Notes: generated by a model not told the origin, from the sequence alone. A stretch of 64,000 nt of DNA from Paenibacillus sp. FSL H8-0548 (GCF_038630985.1 NZ_CP152049.1:6277501-6341500); one strand, 5' to 3'. Shown: positions 8,264-18,194, counted from the stretch's first letter. Program-made: numbers and translations.

Positions 8264-10021
8264 TTAAACATTAACCTGCTTAATCGCCTGTCTCATATCC
8301 TTCGTGTTCGCACTCACTACGACAGAAGCCTCATAAATCTGCTTCATCATGTCTAGCTGATCCGACGTTAACTGTTGAATTTGCTCACTCTGCTCGGATA
8401 TACCGCTTGCGATATCGGCGATAGCGACCACAGTAGCCGCAACTTCCTCGGAGCCAGCAGTGAGCTGCTCGGTTGCTGCCGAAACCTCCATGATTTGCTC
8501 GCTTACAAGGCGGAATGACTCCACTGCATGCAAGAAAGAGTCCGCCGCCTGACCCGATAACGCAACACCCTCTTCAATTTCCGTCGAAGCCTTCTCCATC
8601 TCATCGCTGATTTTTCCAGACTCCACTTCGATGTTGCCAAGCAGTGTCGAGATTTGCTGCACCGACGAGGCCGATGCATCTGCCAGTTTGCGCACCTCTT
8701 TCGCTACGACCATAAATCCTAAGCCATGCTCCCCTGCTCTTGCCGCTTCAATCGAAGCATTCAAGGCAAGAAGCTTCGTCTGATCGGCAAATTCACGTAC
8801 GGAACCGATAACATGCTCGATTTCGCCGGTATAGCCCTTCAGCTGCCTTGCAATATCCAGCGTCTGTGCTGCGGACATTGAAATGCTTCTAATTTGAGCA
8901 TTTAATTGCTTCATGCCAGCTTCCCCCGACTGTGCAATTTCCAATGATTGCACTGCTGCATCCGACACGGTTGAAGAGGATTCTGCAATTTTCACAATGC
9001 CGAGCGCGATTTCCTCCATGGCTAGAGCACTGTCATCAGCACTTTTTTTCTGAGTATGCGCCCCTTCATAAATATGCTGCACTGAGCCATTCATCGTTTC
9101 ACCCATTTGCAGCATTTGATCGGTATGGCTGGCGAACGATTGTGAAGAAGCTACGAGTTGGTCCGAAGTATTCTCAACATTTTGAACCACAGCTCGCACC
9201 CTCTCGTTCAGATGCTCCGACATCGTAAGCATGGCTTGATACACCGTACCAATTTCATCGATTGACCGTACCGGATTCGCCCGCAAAATCATATTGGCCC
9301 CCGCTAAATCTCCGATTGCCATCTTCTCCGCGCTGGCGGTTACCGTCTGCAAGGGCTGCATGGAGCGCCTCACAAACCATACGATCGCTCCAATCAGTAA
9401 AATGGTGACCACGAGCATCAAGATATAAAGAGGCATGCTTTCCCATATTACATCCGCTGCCAGCTGCTGGAAGACAGCCGCATCCGTATCGATGCCAAGT
9501 GCACCAACAACCTCTCCTCCCGCAGCCTTCAAAGGAACGTAAGCAGATAAATAAGAGCCGTAAAGGGGATTCTCAATAAGCGGCGAGCTTGCGTTTTTAC
9601 CTGTATAAACCTTGTCCGCAGCAGCAGCCGGCATATCCGTTACTTCATTAATAGGAGAAGCCGACGCATCGTCCTTCGGCAATCCATCAATCATAATAAG
9701 GGGCTGCCGCTGTTCATCAAAACGAACAAAGTACACGTAACGAGCCCCTATTTGCGAGCGAAATTGATCAAGCTCCTCACGGAGGGTCCAGTAGAGCTCC
9801 GTCTCCTGCGGCTGCTTTAAAAATTCCACATATCGATCCGTCTGCAGCGTTGCCGCATAGCTTTCAGCGATTCGGATATTATAGCTGTTAATTGCTTCTT
9901 CAACGGCTGATTTGGTTTGAGCCACCTGAGTAGCAATATAGCCTCCAGCAATCAAGATCATAACTACCGTCATCGCACATAAAATACGGACAATCAAATG
10001 CTTTCTTAATAATGCTACCAT
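8264..10021 (-). CDS. Methyl-accepting chemotaxis protein
   Basis: A transmembrane chemoreceptor of about 585 residues. Residues about 8-30 form TM1, then an extracytoplasmic sensor of about 165 residues, TM2, a HAMP linker ([20 protein letters not shown]) and a long coiled-coil signalling domain whose hairpin tip reads [16 protein letters not shown], the CheA/CheW-binding region. Ligand unknown. The open frame reaches a TTG at 10099, but AAGGGAG lies 8-9 nt before the ATG at 10021, which I take as the start. No chemotaxis operon is adjacent, so it is a scattered receptor gene. Confidence 0.93.
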   Translation of the reverse strand: MVALLRKHLIVRILCAMTVVMILIAGGYIATQVAQTKSAVEEAINSYNIRIAESYAATLQTDRYVEFLKQPQETELYWTLREELDQFRSQIGARYVYFVRFDEQRQPLIMIDGLPKDDASASPINEVTDMPAAAADKVYTGKNASSPLIENPLYGSYLSAYVPLKAAGGEVVGALGIDTDAAVFQQLAADVIWESMPLYILMLVVTILLIGAIVWFVRRSMQPLQTVTASAEKMAIGDLAGANMILRANPVRSIDEIGTVYQAMLTMSEHLNERVRAVVQNVENTSDQLVASSQSFASHTDQMLQMGETMNGSVQHIYEGAHTQKKSADDSALAMEEIALGIVKIAESSSTVSDAAVQSLEIAQSGEAGMKQLNAQIRSISMSAAQTLDIARQLKGYTGEIEHVIGSVREFADQTKLLALNASIEAARAGEHGLGFMVVAKEVRKLADASASSVQQISTLLGNIEVESGKISDEMEKASTEIEEGVALSGQAADSFLHAVESFRLVSEQIMEVSAATEQLTAGSEEVAATVVAIADIASGISEQSEQIQQLTSDQLDMMKQIYEASVVVSANTKDMRQAIKQVNV

Positions 10022-10193
10022 TGGTCGGCTTCTCCCTTTGTGCCCTTCCATTCGAGCTGTCGCTTCTGACAATTCGGGCTGATGATTTTCGAATAACAAT
10101 ATTCATCATCATACCACCATTATTCGACATTAGGGTAATTTTTTACATCTTTATACCCAGTTCAAATAGTTCCCAAGACATATCTATTCATCG

Positions 10194-11000
10194 TTAGCTG
10201 CCTCTATTCGCTTCCATCCATTTAACTGCAAAATCAACTAACTCCTTCATCGGCATAAGCATCGCATCCGCACCGCCCACTTTACCTCTGCGAACAAGCG
10301 CTGTCTCCTGTTCAAAAGCTTCGCCAAGCTCATTAAAATCATCCGATTCAAAATCGATATCTTGAAAATTGACCCACTGACGCTCTCCATCTATCAATAT
10401 CGGCGCTCCGTTAGTCAACTCTGCTTTCGTCTTATACTCTGCACGGTACTCTGCCAAATGCAGCGACGTGTTTTTATTGTGGTCAACGCCTAACAGAAGC
10501 ACCCAGCCATCTGCTTCATAAATCCGAGCAAGCGGCGAGCGCTCACCGAGGCAAGCGGCGAGACTATGATCAGCGGTTATCGTATCTTTTCTAGAACCCC
10601 ATGCGGCAAAAGAAACCTGAGGATGGTTGCTTCGCACAACTCCGTTTTGTTTTCTAAAGCATTCATTGATGACACTCATATTATTGCAAGGAGTAAGATC
10701 AGCAGCAAATGCGGGCATCGCCGCTCTAATCGGGTCCCACCACGATTTATTAACAGGGGGATATCTCCAGTTCGCCGGATCTGAAAGATCACTCGTATGT
10801 GTTGGCATGACAAGTGTTCCTTGATTGCCTATACATTCTTCTATCGCTAAAACGACAGCAGCAGCTCCTCCAACGACGAAGCCGCCAATCGCTTTCATCG
10901 AGGAATGCATAATCACCGTCATCTCACGGGTTACTCCAAGCTTAGTAAAATCAGATTTCAAACGTTCCTTTGTCAGCAGCTCGCCTTGTATTTCTTCCAT
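10194..11000 (-). CDS. AAC(3)-family N-acetyltransferase
   Basis: About 268 residues of the aminoglycoside 3-N-acetyltransferase (Antibiotic_NAT/YokD) family, which uses acetyl-CoA. Recognisable segments are VIMHSSMKAIGGFVVGG, GTLVMPTHT, FRKQNGVVRSNHPQVSFAAW and VLLLGVDHNKNTSLHLAEYR, the last containing the family's active-site His/Asn region. Many chromosomal homologues in bacilli do not confer resistance, so the substrate remains open. The longest frame begins at a GTG, but AAGGTG lies 8 nt before the ATG at 11000. The gene is tightly spaced after a lipoprotein gene, probably as one transcript. Confidence 0.85.
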   Translation of the reverse strand: MEEIQGELLTKERLKSDFTKLGVTREMTVIMHSSMKAIGGFVVGGAAAVVLAIEECIGNQGTLVMPTHTSDLSDPANWRYPPVNKSWWDPIRAAMPAFAADLTPCNNMSVINECFRKQNGVVRSNHPQVSFAAWGSRKDTITADHSLAACLGERSPLARIYEADGWVLLLGVDHNKNTSLHLAEYRAEYKTKAELTNGAPILIDGERQWVNFQDIDFESDDFNELGEAFEQETALVRRGKVGGADAMLMPMKELVDFAVKWMEANRGS

Positions 11001-11013
11001 AGGATTCACACCT

Positions 11014-11709
11014 TTATTTTTTTTCAGTTTTATGATGCTGCGAGCTAATAAATGACGCAGCAGCCTCTAGCTCATTCGTCTTCAGCACAAGCTTTTCCTT
11101 ATCAAACACTAGAATAACCGGAAACGTCTCTATTTCAAAAGCCGTCTTCACATCCAGCACATAATTCGGATCATACTCTCGCGCACTATACCCGCCTTGA
11201 AGGATGCTGTTTGCATTCTTCTCAATCTCTTCGATTTGAAAAGGAGACTCCTGACCGCTATCGTATACAACTGTCGTTCGGTAGCTGCCTTTTTTGCTAG
11301 CCATCAAGCCCATCCGTTTAAATAATTGCTCGTTTGTCATCGTCAAAATAATAAGCTCATCCGGCGTATCCGTAACTTTTTTCGTCTGCGGAGGATTAAT
11401 CTGCACCTTTTGCCCTAGCTTCAGATCCTCCCAGCTTAAACGCTCTCCTGCTTCATTCGTTATGATTGTGCTCGAAAGCACAAACGCTTTATAGGATGCA
11501 CCCCAGTCATCTATACCTGGTCCTATTTCATCTCGTTTCGCCCATTCGCTTATATCAAAATCAATGGACTTCAGCTCATCGTTATAGCTGCTTACAAAAC
11601 CAATCATCTCATTATCCTTGTATTCCCCATAAGGCTTATTACTACAGCCTGCAAGTAATATGACTATAGTTAAAAAGAGTAAAGCACCACTTTTCCCCAA
11701 TCTTCTCAT
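11014..11709 (-). CDS. Lipoprotein of unknown function
   Basis: A 231-residue protein with a lipoprotein signal peptide: MRRLGKSGALLFLTIVILLA followed by the lipobox Cys of LLAGC, about residue 22. The rest is a soluble extracytoplasmic region with no domain I recognise; a segment (TIITNEAGERLSWEDLKLGQ) resembles small DUF3221-like beta modules that hold a 'specify-and-value' strand pattern. Start ATG has GGGGGGAAG upstream. It precedes the AAC(3) gene by 13 bp on the same strand. Confidence 0.75.
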   Translation of the reverse strand: MRRLGKSGALLFLTIVILLAGCSNKPYGEYKDNEMIGFVSSYNDELKSIDFDISEWAKRDEIGPGIDDWGASYKAFVLSSTIITNEAGERLSWEDLKLGQKVQINPPQTKKVTDTPDELIILTMTNEQLFKRMGLMASKKGSYRTTVVYDSGQESPFQIEEIEKNANSILQGGYSAREYDPNYVLDVKTAFEIETFPVILVFDKEKLVLKTNELEAAASFISSQHHKTEKK

Positions 11710-11861
11710 GATCTTCCCCCCTTTTTCAATACTAACGAGCAGCGCTGAATATAAGTTTCATTTTTTTCCAAATGATCCGAGCATCGACGAGACGCCCAAT
11801 CGTTCCCTCATTTACTCCCATGCTATATAATAGAATGAGCCAAGACCGAAGGAGATATCAT

Positions 11862-12899
11862 ATGGACATTATTGAAATTGTTATGGATTTGATTGATGAG
11901 GATACGGATCAGCCGCGGTATCAGTTTGACGGGGACGCGCTGCAGGAGCTAATGAAGAGCATTGATGAGATTGGTCTGCTTTCACCGATCAAAGTAAGAA
12001 CGACTGCTAATGGCCGCTACAAAATCATATATGGCAATCGCCGCTATAAGGCAAGCAAAATGCTCGGACGACCTACGATTCCATGTATCGTCTCGACCGT
12101 TACGGACGAAATGGAAATCTATTTGGAGCAAATCGCCGAAAATCTTACGCGTGAAGGCTTCTCTCCCATTGAAGAAGCTGAGGCATTCCATAAGCTGCTG
12201 AACGATTCTAAGTTTAGAAGCTCTACTAAGTTTCTGTCAGGCAAGCTCGGAAAGCCCGAAGCCTATATTAAAAACAAATGCGAGCTGCTCAAATTCAGCA
12301 ATGCGGTGAAGAGACTCATCGTGAGCGGCACCGAAATTAAGAAGGATAAGCTGACAGAAGACCAGCTTCTGCCTCTGAAGGACTTGCCGATGGAGCATCG
12401 TGATCCGCTGGCGCTTATCGCAGCTAGAGACGAGCTTCCGGTAAGCGATGTGAAGAAGATCGCCAAGCTCTTTAAGGATAAGACCATTTCGGACAGCACG
12501 AAAGACAAGCTGTTATTCAAAACAGGAAGCGGCCTTATTGAAACCTGGTCGACCCACGAGCAGAACAAGGCAGAACGCGCCAAGCCGCCAGCTGAACCAA
12601 AAGCTGCCCCTCCAAAAGTTGAGAAACAAACAAAACAAGATACAGTCGGCGCGCAGTCGACGGTATCAGCTACCACCATCGAGCTTGCCCTTCAGCAGCT
12701 CGCTTCGGTTCTTCCCGCTCATAGTCCCTTGTCAGAGGAGATGCTGCAATCTATTGAATCCATCCGATCAAGCGGGCAGGTACCTTTCATTCAAGCTGTC
12801 AACGAGCTGGTCGAACAGCTCGAGCAAAATTTGTCCGATTGGAAAATGGTTCAAAAGCTAGCCAGCGACAAATTGCAAACGGTCGCCTCCGTAGATTAA
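11862..12899 (+). CDS. Orphan ParB/Spo0J-like protein
   Basis: A 345-residue ParB-superfamily protein. The N-terminal CTPase domain shows the family motifs GNRRYKA (GxRRxxA) and ENLTREGFSPIEEAEAF, followed by a KorB/HTH-like central region (FLSGKLGKPEAYIKNKCELL) and a long charged C-terminal tail. ParB proteins bind parS and slide as CTP-dependent clamps. This copy lies away from any ParA gene, so it is probably a regulator or nucleoid protein instead of the main segregation ParB. The frame opens at 11772, but GAAGGAGATATC precedes the ATG at 11862. A TATAAT at 11826-11831 may be its -10 box. Confidence 0.85.
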   Translation: MDIIEIVMDLIDEDTDQPRYQFDGDALQELMKSIDEIGLLSPIKVRTTANGRYKIIYGNRRYKASKMLGRPTIPCIVSTVTDEMEIYLEQIAENLTREGFSPIEEAEAFHKLLNDSKFRSSTKFLSGKLGKPEAYIKNKCELLKFSNAVKRLIVSGTEIKKDKLTEDQLLPLKDLPMEHRDPLALIAARDELPVSDVKKIAKLFKDKTISDSTKDKLLFKTGSGLIETWSTHEQNKAERAKPPAEPKAAPPKVEKQTKQDTVGAQSTVSATTIELALQQLASVLPAHSPLSEEMLQSIESIRSSGQVPFIQAVNELVEQLEQNLSDWKMVQKLASDKLQTVASVD

Positions 12900-12925
12900 T
12901 GACTATTTTCAACATCGAATCGCCG

Positions 12926-12966
12926 AAAAGGCTGAAGGTCTAATCAACCTACAGCCTTTTCTTTTT
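12926..12966. terminator. Rho-independent terminator between ParB and the ABC permease
   Basis: AAAAGGCTG pairs with CAGCCTTTT with an inner GGT/ACC stem, followed by CTTTTT on the plus strand. It ends the ParB transcript and its A-rich left side can also serve the convergent permease operon. Confidence 0.85.
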
Positions 12967-12981
12967 ACTTTTTCTTCGGTT

Positions 12982-15567
12982 TTATATACTTTCCTGCTTT
13001 AAAGCATCTATAATATTTTCCTTTTTCACTTTTGAGCTGGCATACAGCATTGCTGAACTAACCATAATAAATACAGCAACGATAACATAGATAAGGCTTT
13101 CCCAAGGAAGCACGAACGAATATCTAAAGCTGTTCATCAATGATTTGTGAATCAAATACATAACCACGATGCTGATTGGCAGTCCATACATTAACGACTT
13201 GATGCCGTAAAACACACTCTCATAGTTAATCATCTTATTAAAACCTTTTGGCGTCATCCCGACAGACTTGAGCATCGCAAATTCGCGTTTTCGCAGAGTA
13301 ATACTTGTTGAAATCGTATTAAAAATATTGGCAATGGAGATCGCCGTAATTAACAAAATAAAGCCATACGTAAATACGGACATTAACATAATCATCTGTT
13401 CTTCTTGTTTTCGATATTGATACAAGTTGCTAATATAAAAATTGCTTAATTTCATTTCTTCAATTTCCTGCTGCGTTGCTAACGGATTCGTGCTTTTCAG
13501 AAAATAGTTCGTTCTATAGCTACCATCATCGTTAAGCAATTGATCTAATACAGCCTCCGAGACAATGATATTCAAACCACCAATTCCAGCGGCATATACC
13601 CCCATAGGAAATTGATCTGTCAATGCGGCGATTTTCACTTTGCTTGCGGCTGTTTCTTCGCCTGTTTCCTCATTGTTATAGTGTACGTCGAGGCTTTGGC
13701 CAACCTTTGCATGAATAGCTTTCGTTTCTACATACTTTTCTGCTTCCATATCTTCATAAGGAATCGTATCAATAACGATGGCAGCCAGATTGTCTGGATT
13801 CATTAGCTGCTTATAATCCGTACCTACTGCTTCTGCATAGGTTCGCAGGCTCTTCTCATCCAATGCATGGATACCGATATAGTAAAGAAGTTTTCCGTTC
13901 TTTAGCAAATCTATTTCTTGCTTTGCCCTTTCATGCAATTCATCCGCAATCGCCGCTTCGTTTATCCATGAGCTCATAGCCATTTCTTTCATCAGACTAA
14001 ATTCCGTAACATCATTAAGGGATGCAATCGAGCTCATCAGCTGTTCTTCTGCTTGACTAGCCTCACTGCCTATCGATACTTGAATATCATAATTCACACC
14101 ATCCTGCGACAGCTCTAAAGATTTCTTTAAACTGTCGGTGAAATAGGATACAGCTAGAAAAAGCACGATACTAATGACAAGTGAAAATACCGTTGCTTGG
14201 TATCTGCGCTTGTTTCTCTTCAAGTTCTTCAAGCCAATTTCCGCTTCAATTCCGAATAGCTTGCGAATGAGCTTTGACGTTTTCACCGCTTTGCCCGTAA
14301 GCTTAATATCGGTAGTTTGCCTGATCGCATCAATCGCTGAGATTTTAGAAGCTTTTCTCGCTGGGAGATAGGTTGAAATAAAAATTGTCAGCATCGACAC
14401 CGCACAGGCTACGACGATTGAATAGGGCGTGACCGTCAGCAGCAGCTTTTCCGAGATGCCTAGCGCGCCTTGAATAGCAGCATTAATGAACCAGAAAGTG
14501 ATGCCGATCCCGATTAGACCGCATACGATGCCGAGTGGAATACTGATCAACCCAATGATCATTCCTTCAAAAAACACCGAGTTTTTTTTCTGCCTATTCG
14601 TAGCGCCTACACTCGATAGCATCCCTAAATGACGGGAGCGCTCCGACACTGAAATCGCAAAGGCATTATAGATTAATGAAACAGAGCCAACGATGATTAT
14701 TGTCATAATAATCGCTGATAATGAATACAAAGTGCTGCGTAAGCCGTCGTTGCCCGTTACTCCATAATAGCGTAATAAATTATTATTAAAGCTAATGCTC
14801 TCTATACCGTTTGCCTTCGCCAAAGCTTCCCCATGCTCAAATAAGGAGCTTTTCACTTTTTTTAATACGACCGCTGCGTTGACCTTATCGTCTGCCTCTA
14901 GCAAGCTTTCGTCTATATAGGTAACGACCGTATAGCCTGGCGCCCATGTCGGTTCCCATACAGGACGTTTGATCATGCCTACAATGGTATAGCTTGCCGT
15001 TTGTTTAACCGTAAAGGTTTCGGTATCCTCATCCTGCGTGCGCAACCGATCTACTTGAGTCAATAATTGACTTCCATCTTCTGAGACGCGGTCTCCGACA
15101 TCAAGCGTTAATGTATCGCCGATCTCATAGTCCACCTTGGCATTTGATAAAATATGATCCGAAATAATGACCTCATCTGCAGCCTGCGGCAGCCGACCCT
15201 GGCTGAGCTCAATCGGAAACTGCTCAAAGCCTGAAGCACTATACTCTTTAATAAACAAGTACGGTTTGTTATCATTTTGACTGCCTTCGAGAGGCGCATA
15301 ACCAAAATCCCTGGAGATGACAACGGTTTTGGTTGCCTCATCGTTTTTAACCGCTTCAAGCTGCCCTTTATTTACATCCTTGTAGAGCACATGCCATTCG
15401 CCTTCGTCTGCGATCGTTTGCCTTTGAAATAATCCCATAAAGGATACAGCAATCGTGGCAACCGCCGTAATCATAGCCACGGAAATAATGACTCCGATGA
15501 TCGTAACGAGTGTTCTTCTTTTATTTTGCTTTAATTGTCTTAACGTAAGCTTGTTTACAATATTCAT
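12982..15567 (-). CDS. FtsX-type ABC transporter permease
   Basis: An 861-residue membrane protein with a MacB-like periplasmic core domain after TM1 (residues about 15-45), a first FtsX unit (about 280-410, including NAFAISVSERSRHLGMLSSVGA) and a second one at the C-terminus (about 740-860, with TSITLRKREFAMLKSVGM). The two RxxxxGMLxSxG-like motifs are the couplers that contact the ATPase. Such transporters move peptides or lipids out of the membrane by mechanotransmission and are frequent in antimicrobial-peptide defence. The start overlaps the ATPase stop by 4 bp (ATGA), and a hairpin surrounds its ribosome site. Confidence 0.9.
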   Translation of the reverse strand: MNIVNKLTLRQLKQNKRRTLVTIIGVIISVAMITAVATIAVSFMGLFQRQTIADEGEWHVLYKDVNKGQLEAVKNDEATKTVVISRDFGYAPLEGSQNDNKPYLFIKEYSASGFEQFPIELSQGRLPQAADEVIISDHILSNAKVDYEIGDTLTLDVGDRVSEDGSQLLTQVDRLRTQDEDTETFTVKQTASYTIVGMIKRPVWEPTWAPGYTVVTYIDESLLEADDKVNAAVVLKKVKSSLFEHGEALAKANGIESISFNNNLLRYYGVTGNDGLRSTLYSLSAIIMTIIIVGSVSLIYNAFAISVSERSRHLGMLSSVGATNRQKKNSVFFEGMIIGLISIPLGIVCGLIGIGITFWFINAAIQGALGISEKLLLTVTPYSIVVACAVSMLTIFISTYLPARKASKISAIDAIRQTTDIKLTGKAVKTSKLIRKLFGIEAEIGLKNLKRNKRRYQATVFSLVISIVLFLAVSYFTDSLKKSLELSQDGVNYDIQVSIGSEASQAEEQLMSSIASLNDVTEFSLMKEMAMSSWINEAAIADELHERAKQEIDLLKNGKLLYYIGIHALDEKSLRTYAEAVGTDYKQLMNPDNLAAIVIDTIPYEDMEAEKYVETKAIHAKVGQSLDVHYNNEETGEETAASKVKIAALTDQFPMGVYAAGIGGLNIIVSEAVLDQLLNDDGSYRTNYFLKSTNPLATQQEIEEMKLSNFYISNLYQYRKQEEQMIMLMSVFTYGFILLITAISIANIFNTISTSITLRKREFAMLKSVGMTPKGFNKMINYESVFYGIKSLMYGLPISIVVMYLIHKSLMNSFRYSFVLPWESLIYVIVAVFIMVSSAMLYASSKVKKENIIDALKQESI

Positions 15568-16247
15568 GGACGAACCACCTCGTCCTTAGCAATCCTTCCA
15601 TCTTCAATGGCAATAATTCGATCTGCTTGCAGCGCAATTCTCTCGTCATGGGTAATCATAATTAGCGTCTGATTATAGGTTTTATTAAACATTTTAAGCA
15701 AATCAATAATTTCACCGCTATTTTTGCTATCGAGATTCCCAGTCGGCTCATCAGCCAGCATGATCGCGGGATTGCTAATTAGCGCTCTGCCGATCGATAC
15801 CCTTTGCTGCTGCCCGCCGGAGAGCTGATTAGGCAAATGATTTAAGCGGCTTTGAAGATTTAACGTTTTCACGATCGTATCGAATTGCTGCTTATTCACC
15901 TTATGCTCATCCAGCAGCAAGGGCAGCGTAATATTTTCTTCAACCGTCAGCACCGGAATAAGATTATAAAACTGATAGATGAGCCCAATTTGTCTGCGTC
16001 TAAAGATCGCCAGCTGTGTTTCATTTAAATTATAAATGTCTGTGTTATCCACGATGACTTTGCCGCTTGTCGGTCGATCAACACCGCCCAGCATATGCAG
16101 CAATGTTGATTTTCCCGAGCCTGACGGACCGATAATCGCTACAAACTCGCCCTGCTTTACCGAGAACGAAATATCATCAAGCGCCTTAACCGCCATTTCA
16201 CCTTTACCATACACTTTAGACAGATGCTCTATCTTCAAAATCTCCAA
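15564..16247 (-). CDS. ABC transporter ATP-binding protein (MacB/LolD type)
   Basis: About 227 residues with every ATPase motif: Walker A GPSGSGKST (about residues 40-48 from this start), Q-loop at QFYNL, signature LSGGQQQR, Walker B IMLADEPTGNLDS and the H-loop in MITHDERIA. This is the LolD/MacB-type partner of FtsX permeases. The frame extends to an ATG at 16262, but that ATG overlaps GGAGG, whereas a TTG at 16247 sits 8 nt after GGAGG and is the better start. It is followed by the permease in a 4-bp overlap. Confidence 0.93.
   Translation of the reverse strand: MEILKIEHLSKVYGKGEMAVKALDDISFSVKQGEFVAIIGPSGSGKSTLLHMLGGVDRPTSGKVIVDNTDIYNLNETQLAIFRRRQIGLIYQFYNLIPVLTVEENITLPLLLDEHKVNKQQFDTIVKTLNLQSRLNHLPNQLSGGQQQRVSIGRALISNPAIMLADEPTGNLDSKNSGEIIDLLKMFNKTYNQTLIMITHDERIALQADRIIAIEDGRIAKDEVVRP
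15568..15585 (-). promoter_or_regulatory. Ribosome-site hairpin before the permease start
   Basis: Reading the minus strand, GGACGA-GGTGGT-TCGTCC is a 6-bp stem with a 6-nt loop ending directly before ATG. The Shine-Dalgarno bases (GAGGTGG) are buried in stem and loop, so translation probably depends on ribosomes arriving from the ATPase gene. Confidence 0.45.
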
Positions 16248-16292
16248 ATTAATAACCTCCATAAGTTGCTGATAGAGTTAGTATAGCTGTCT

Positions 16293-16334
16293 AAAATGAC
16301 TTTCCAGTGACTGCAAAATGACAATCTAGTCACT
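16293..16334 (-). promoter_or_regulatory. Direct repeats upstream of the ABC genes
   Basis: AAAATGAC occurs at 16293-16300 and 16315-16322, a 22-bp step typical of OmpR-family regulator sites. AGTGACT (16306) and AGTCACT (16328) add an inverted repeat. On the minus strand a TATACT -10 box follows, with a poor -35, as expected for an activated promoter. The kinase stop lies just left of this gap, so the ABC pair probably has its own promoter controlled by the adjacent response regulator. Confidence 0.55.
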
Positions 16335-16339
16335 TGCGC

Positions 16340-17341
16340 TTAAATGATCTGCTTGTAAAACTTAATCCGAAATTGTGTGCCTTGCTCTCTTTCGCTCTTA
16401 ACCTCAATATGTCCGTTTTGACTGACGATAATGCTGTGAGCCATAGCAAGGCCTATGCCAATGCTGCCTTCACTTGCGTTTTTCCCTTTATAGAACCGTT
16501 TGAAAATATAAGGCAGATCTTCTTTGGCGATGCCTTTCCCGTTATCAGTAATGAGAATTTCGGTAAACAATGTATTCTCATCATAAGAAATGGTGATTTC
16601 TCCGCCCTCACCCGTATGCTCGACACTATTTTTCAAAATATTAATAAATGCCTCCGTCGTCCAATTTAAATCACCTACAAAAGAAGTCTCGTCTTCCCCT
16701 TTAATCGAAATGGACTGTTCTTTAATGTCCATCGGAATCAGGACAGGCTCCAATGCTTTTTGTATAAGCCTGCTCACTGGTATTCGATCCTTTTTAAATT
16801 GGGCCGTTCCTGCATCGATTTTCGAGAGCTTGAGCAAGGAAGATACGAGCCATTCGATACGTTCGAGCTGAATACGAATATTGCGAGTAAATTCCGTTCT
16901 TTTCGCGGCTGGCAGCCGCGCATCGCTTAACAAGTCTGCCATTACCATCATGGAGGTAATCGGGGTTTTGAGCTGATGGGAGATGTCAGCTATCGCGTCT
17001 GTAAGCTGCATTTTGTCCTGCTGCAAGCGCGAGCCGTGCTCTGACAGCATCAGCGTTACTTTATAGATGTCATTTTTTAGAATACTAAGCTCGCCCTCCT
17101 GATTGTCACGGACATCAAGCGAGTAATCACCGCTATTAATTTGACGCAAATAGTCCGAGAGCTTTGCTATTTCGCGATATCTCCAGCTTGTAAACCTTAG
17201 ACAGCAGCCGATTAATAGAGTGGATGTGATGAACATGATAATCGCAGCTAACAACGATACATACGCAGCCGCAACGATCGCCGCAAGGCTTATCGCACCC
17301 ATCGCCAGCAGTAAAGTTTGAACCTCCCTGTTGCGCAGCAT
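16340..17341 (-). CDS. Sensor histidine kinase
   Basis: About 333 residues. Two transmembrane helices close together at the N-terminus (about residues 10-30 and 33-53, with almost no extracellular loop) suggest an intramembrane-sensing kinase that reads its stimulus through the ABC transporter or the membrane. A HAMP-like linker is followed by the H-box ISHQLKTP with the phospho-accepting His near residue 122, an N-box FINILKNSVEHTG, and G-boxes ITDNGKGI and GIGLAMAHSII. A GTG at 17350 is an alternative start; the ATG at 17341 directly follows the regulator stop (TAGCATG), implying coupling. Confidence 0.92.
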   Translation of the reverse strand: MLRNREVQTLLLAMGAISLAAIVAAAYVSLLAAIIMFITSTLLIGCCLRFTSWRYREIAKLSDYLRQINSGDYSLDVRDNQEGELSILKNDIYKVTLMLSEHGSRLQQDKMQLTDAIADISHQLKTPITSMMVMADLLSDARLPAAKRTEFTRNIRIQLERIEWLVSSLLKLSKIDAGTAQFKKDRIPVSRLIQKALEPVLIPMDIKEQSISIKGEDETSFVGDLNWTTEAFINILKNSVEHTGEGGEITISYDENTLFTEILITDNGKGIAKEDLPYIFKRFYKGKNASEGSIGIGLAMAHSIIVSQNGHIEVKSEREQGTQFRIKFYKQII

Positions 17342-17342
17342 G

Positions 17343-18032
17343 CTATTCACCGACCTTATAGCCGAGTCCGCGCACGGTTTTTATAATCGTTGGATTTTGA
17401 GGATCATCCTCCAGCTTTTCCCTCAGCCTTTTTATGTACACGGTTAATGTATTGTCATTCACGAAATCTCCCGCCACATCCCAAATACGCTCTAATAGCT
17501 GGCTTCTTGAAAGAATTTGCCCGATATGATTGGCGAAGATAAGCAATAAGCGATACTCCAAAGCGGTTAAGGTTATTTCAACGCCGTGCTTCAGAACCTT
17601 ACCTTCGAGCGTATTGATCCGAATATTTTCAATTTCAATGATCGCTTTGGTCTGTGTCTGGCTTTGATTTTGGTAACGGCGCAAAACCGATTTGATCCGC
17701 GACAGCAGCTCACGAATTCGAAAGGGCTTCGTAATATAATCATCAGCTCCCATATCCAGCCCCATCACAACGTTGACCTCATCATCAATCGCCGTTAAAA
17801 ATATGACTGGAATATCGCTCCGCTCCTTCACGATGCTGCACAAATCATAGCCGCTGCCGTCTGGCAGCGATAAATCGAACAAGCATAAATCAAATTGATT
17901 CAGCTCTTCTGCAAGCACCTTTTTCGCGGATGCGGCATCGTGGCAAAGAACGGTCGTATAGTGATCCTGCTGGAGCGAATATTCTAATCCAGATGCTATC
18001 GTTTTATCATCTTCCACAAGCAATATTTTCAT
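17343..18032 (-). CDS. OmpR-family response regulator
   Basis: A 229-residue regulator with an N-terminal receiver domain (acidic pair at D8/D9, phospho-acceptor D53 in CLFDLSLPDG, conserved Lys in DDYITKPF) and a C-terminal winged-helix DNA-binding domain (LTALEYRLLLIFANHIGQIL, then TVYIKRLREKLEDDP and the terminal TVRGLGYKVG). It is the first gene of the regulator-kinase-ATPase-permease series. Its likely target is the direct repeat upstream of the ATPase gene. Confidence 0.95.
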   Translation of the reverse strand: MKILLVEDDKTIASGLEYSLQQDHYTTVLCHDAASAKKVLAEELNQFDLCLFDLSLPDGSGYDLCSIVKERSDIPVIFLTAIDDEVNVVMGLDMGADDYITKPFRIRELLSRIKSVLRRYQNQSQTQTKAIIEIENIRINTLEGKVLKHGVEITLTALEYRLLLIFANHIGQILSRSQLLERIWDVAGDFVNDNTLTVYIKRLREKLEDDPQNPTIIKTVRGLGYKVGE

Positions 18033-18194
18033 CAGCTGATCATCCTAACTTTGTTTTACTTTATACTGTACGGTCTGAATCGTTTAAACATAGCATGACG
18101 ACTAATTACATCATATATCCAGTTATGTTGCAAAACAAAGGCGCAGACCGGGTCGAGGCTGCTCCCGCCGCGCGTATCCGCCTGTTGACGTAAA

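Noticed and set aside
12263..12679. 138-residue minus-strand frame inside the ParB gene
   Set aside because: Antisense shadow of a well-supported coding gene; no ribosome site.
11862..12899. Canonical parS near the ParB gene
   Set aside because: No TGTTCCACGTGAAACA-like sequence found by eye in the flanks.
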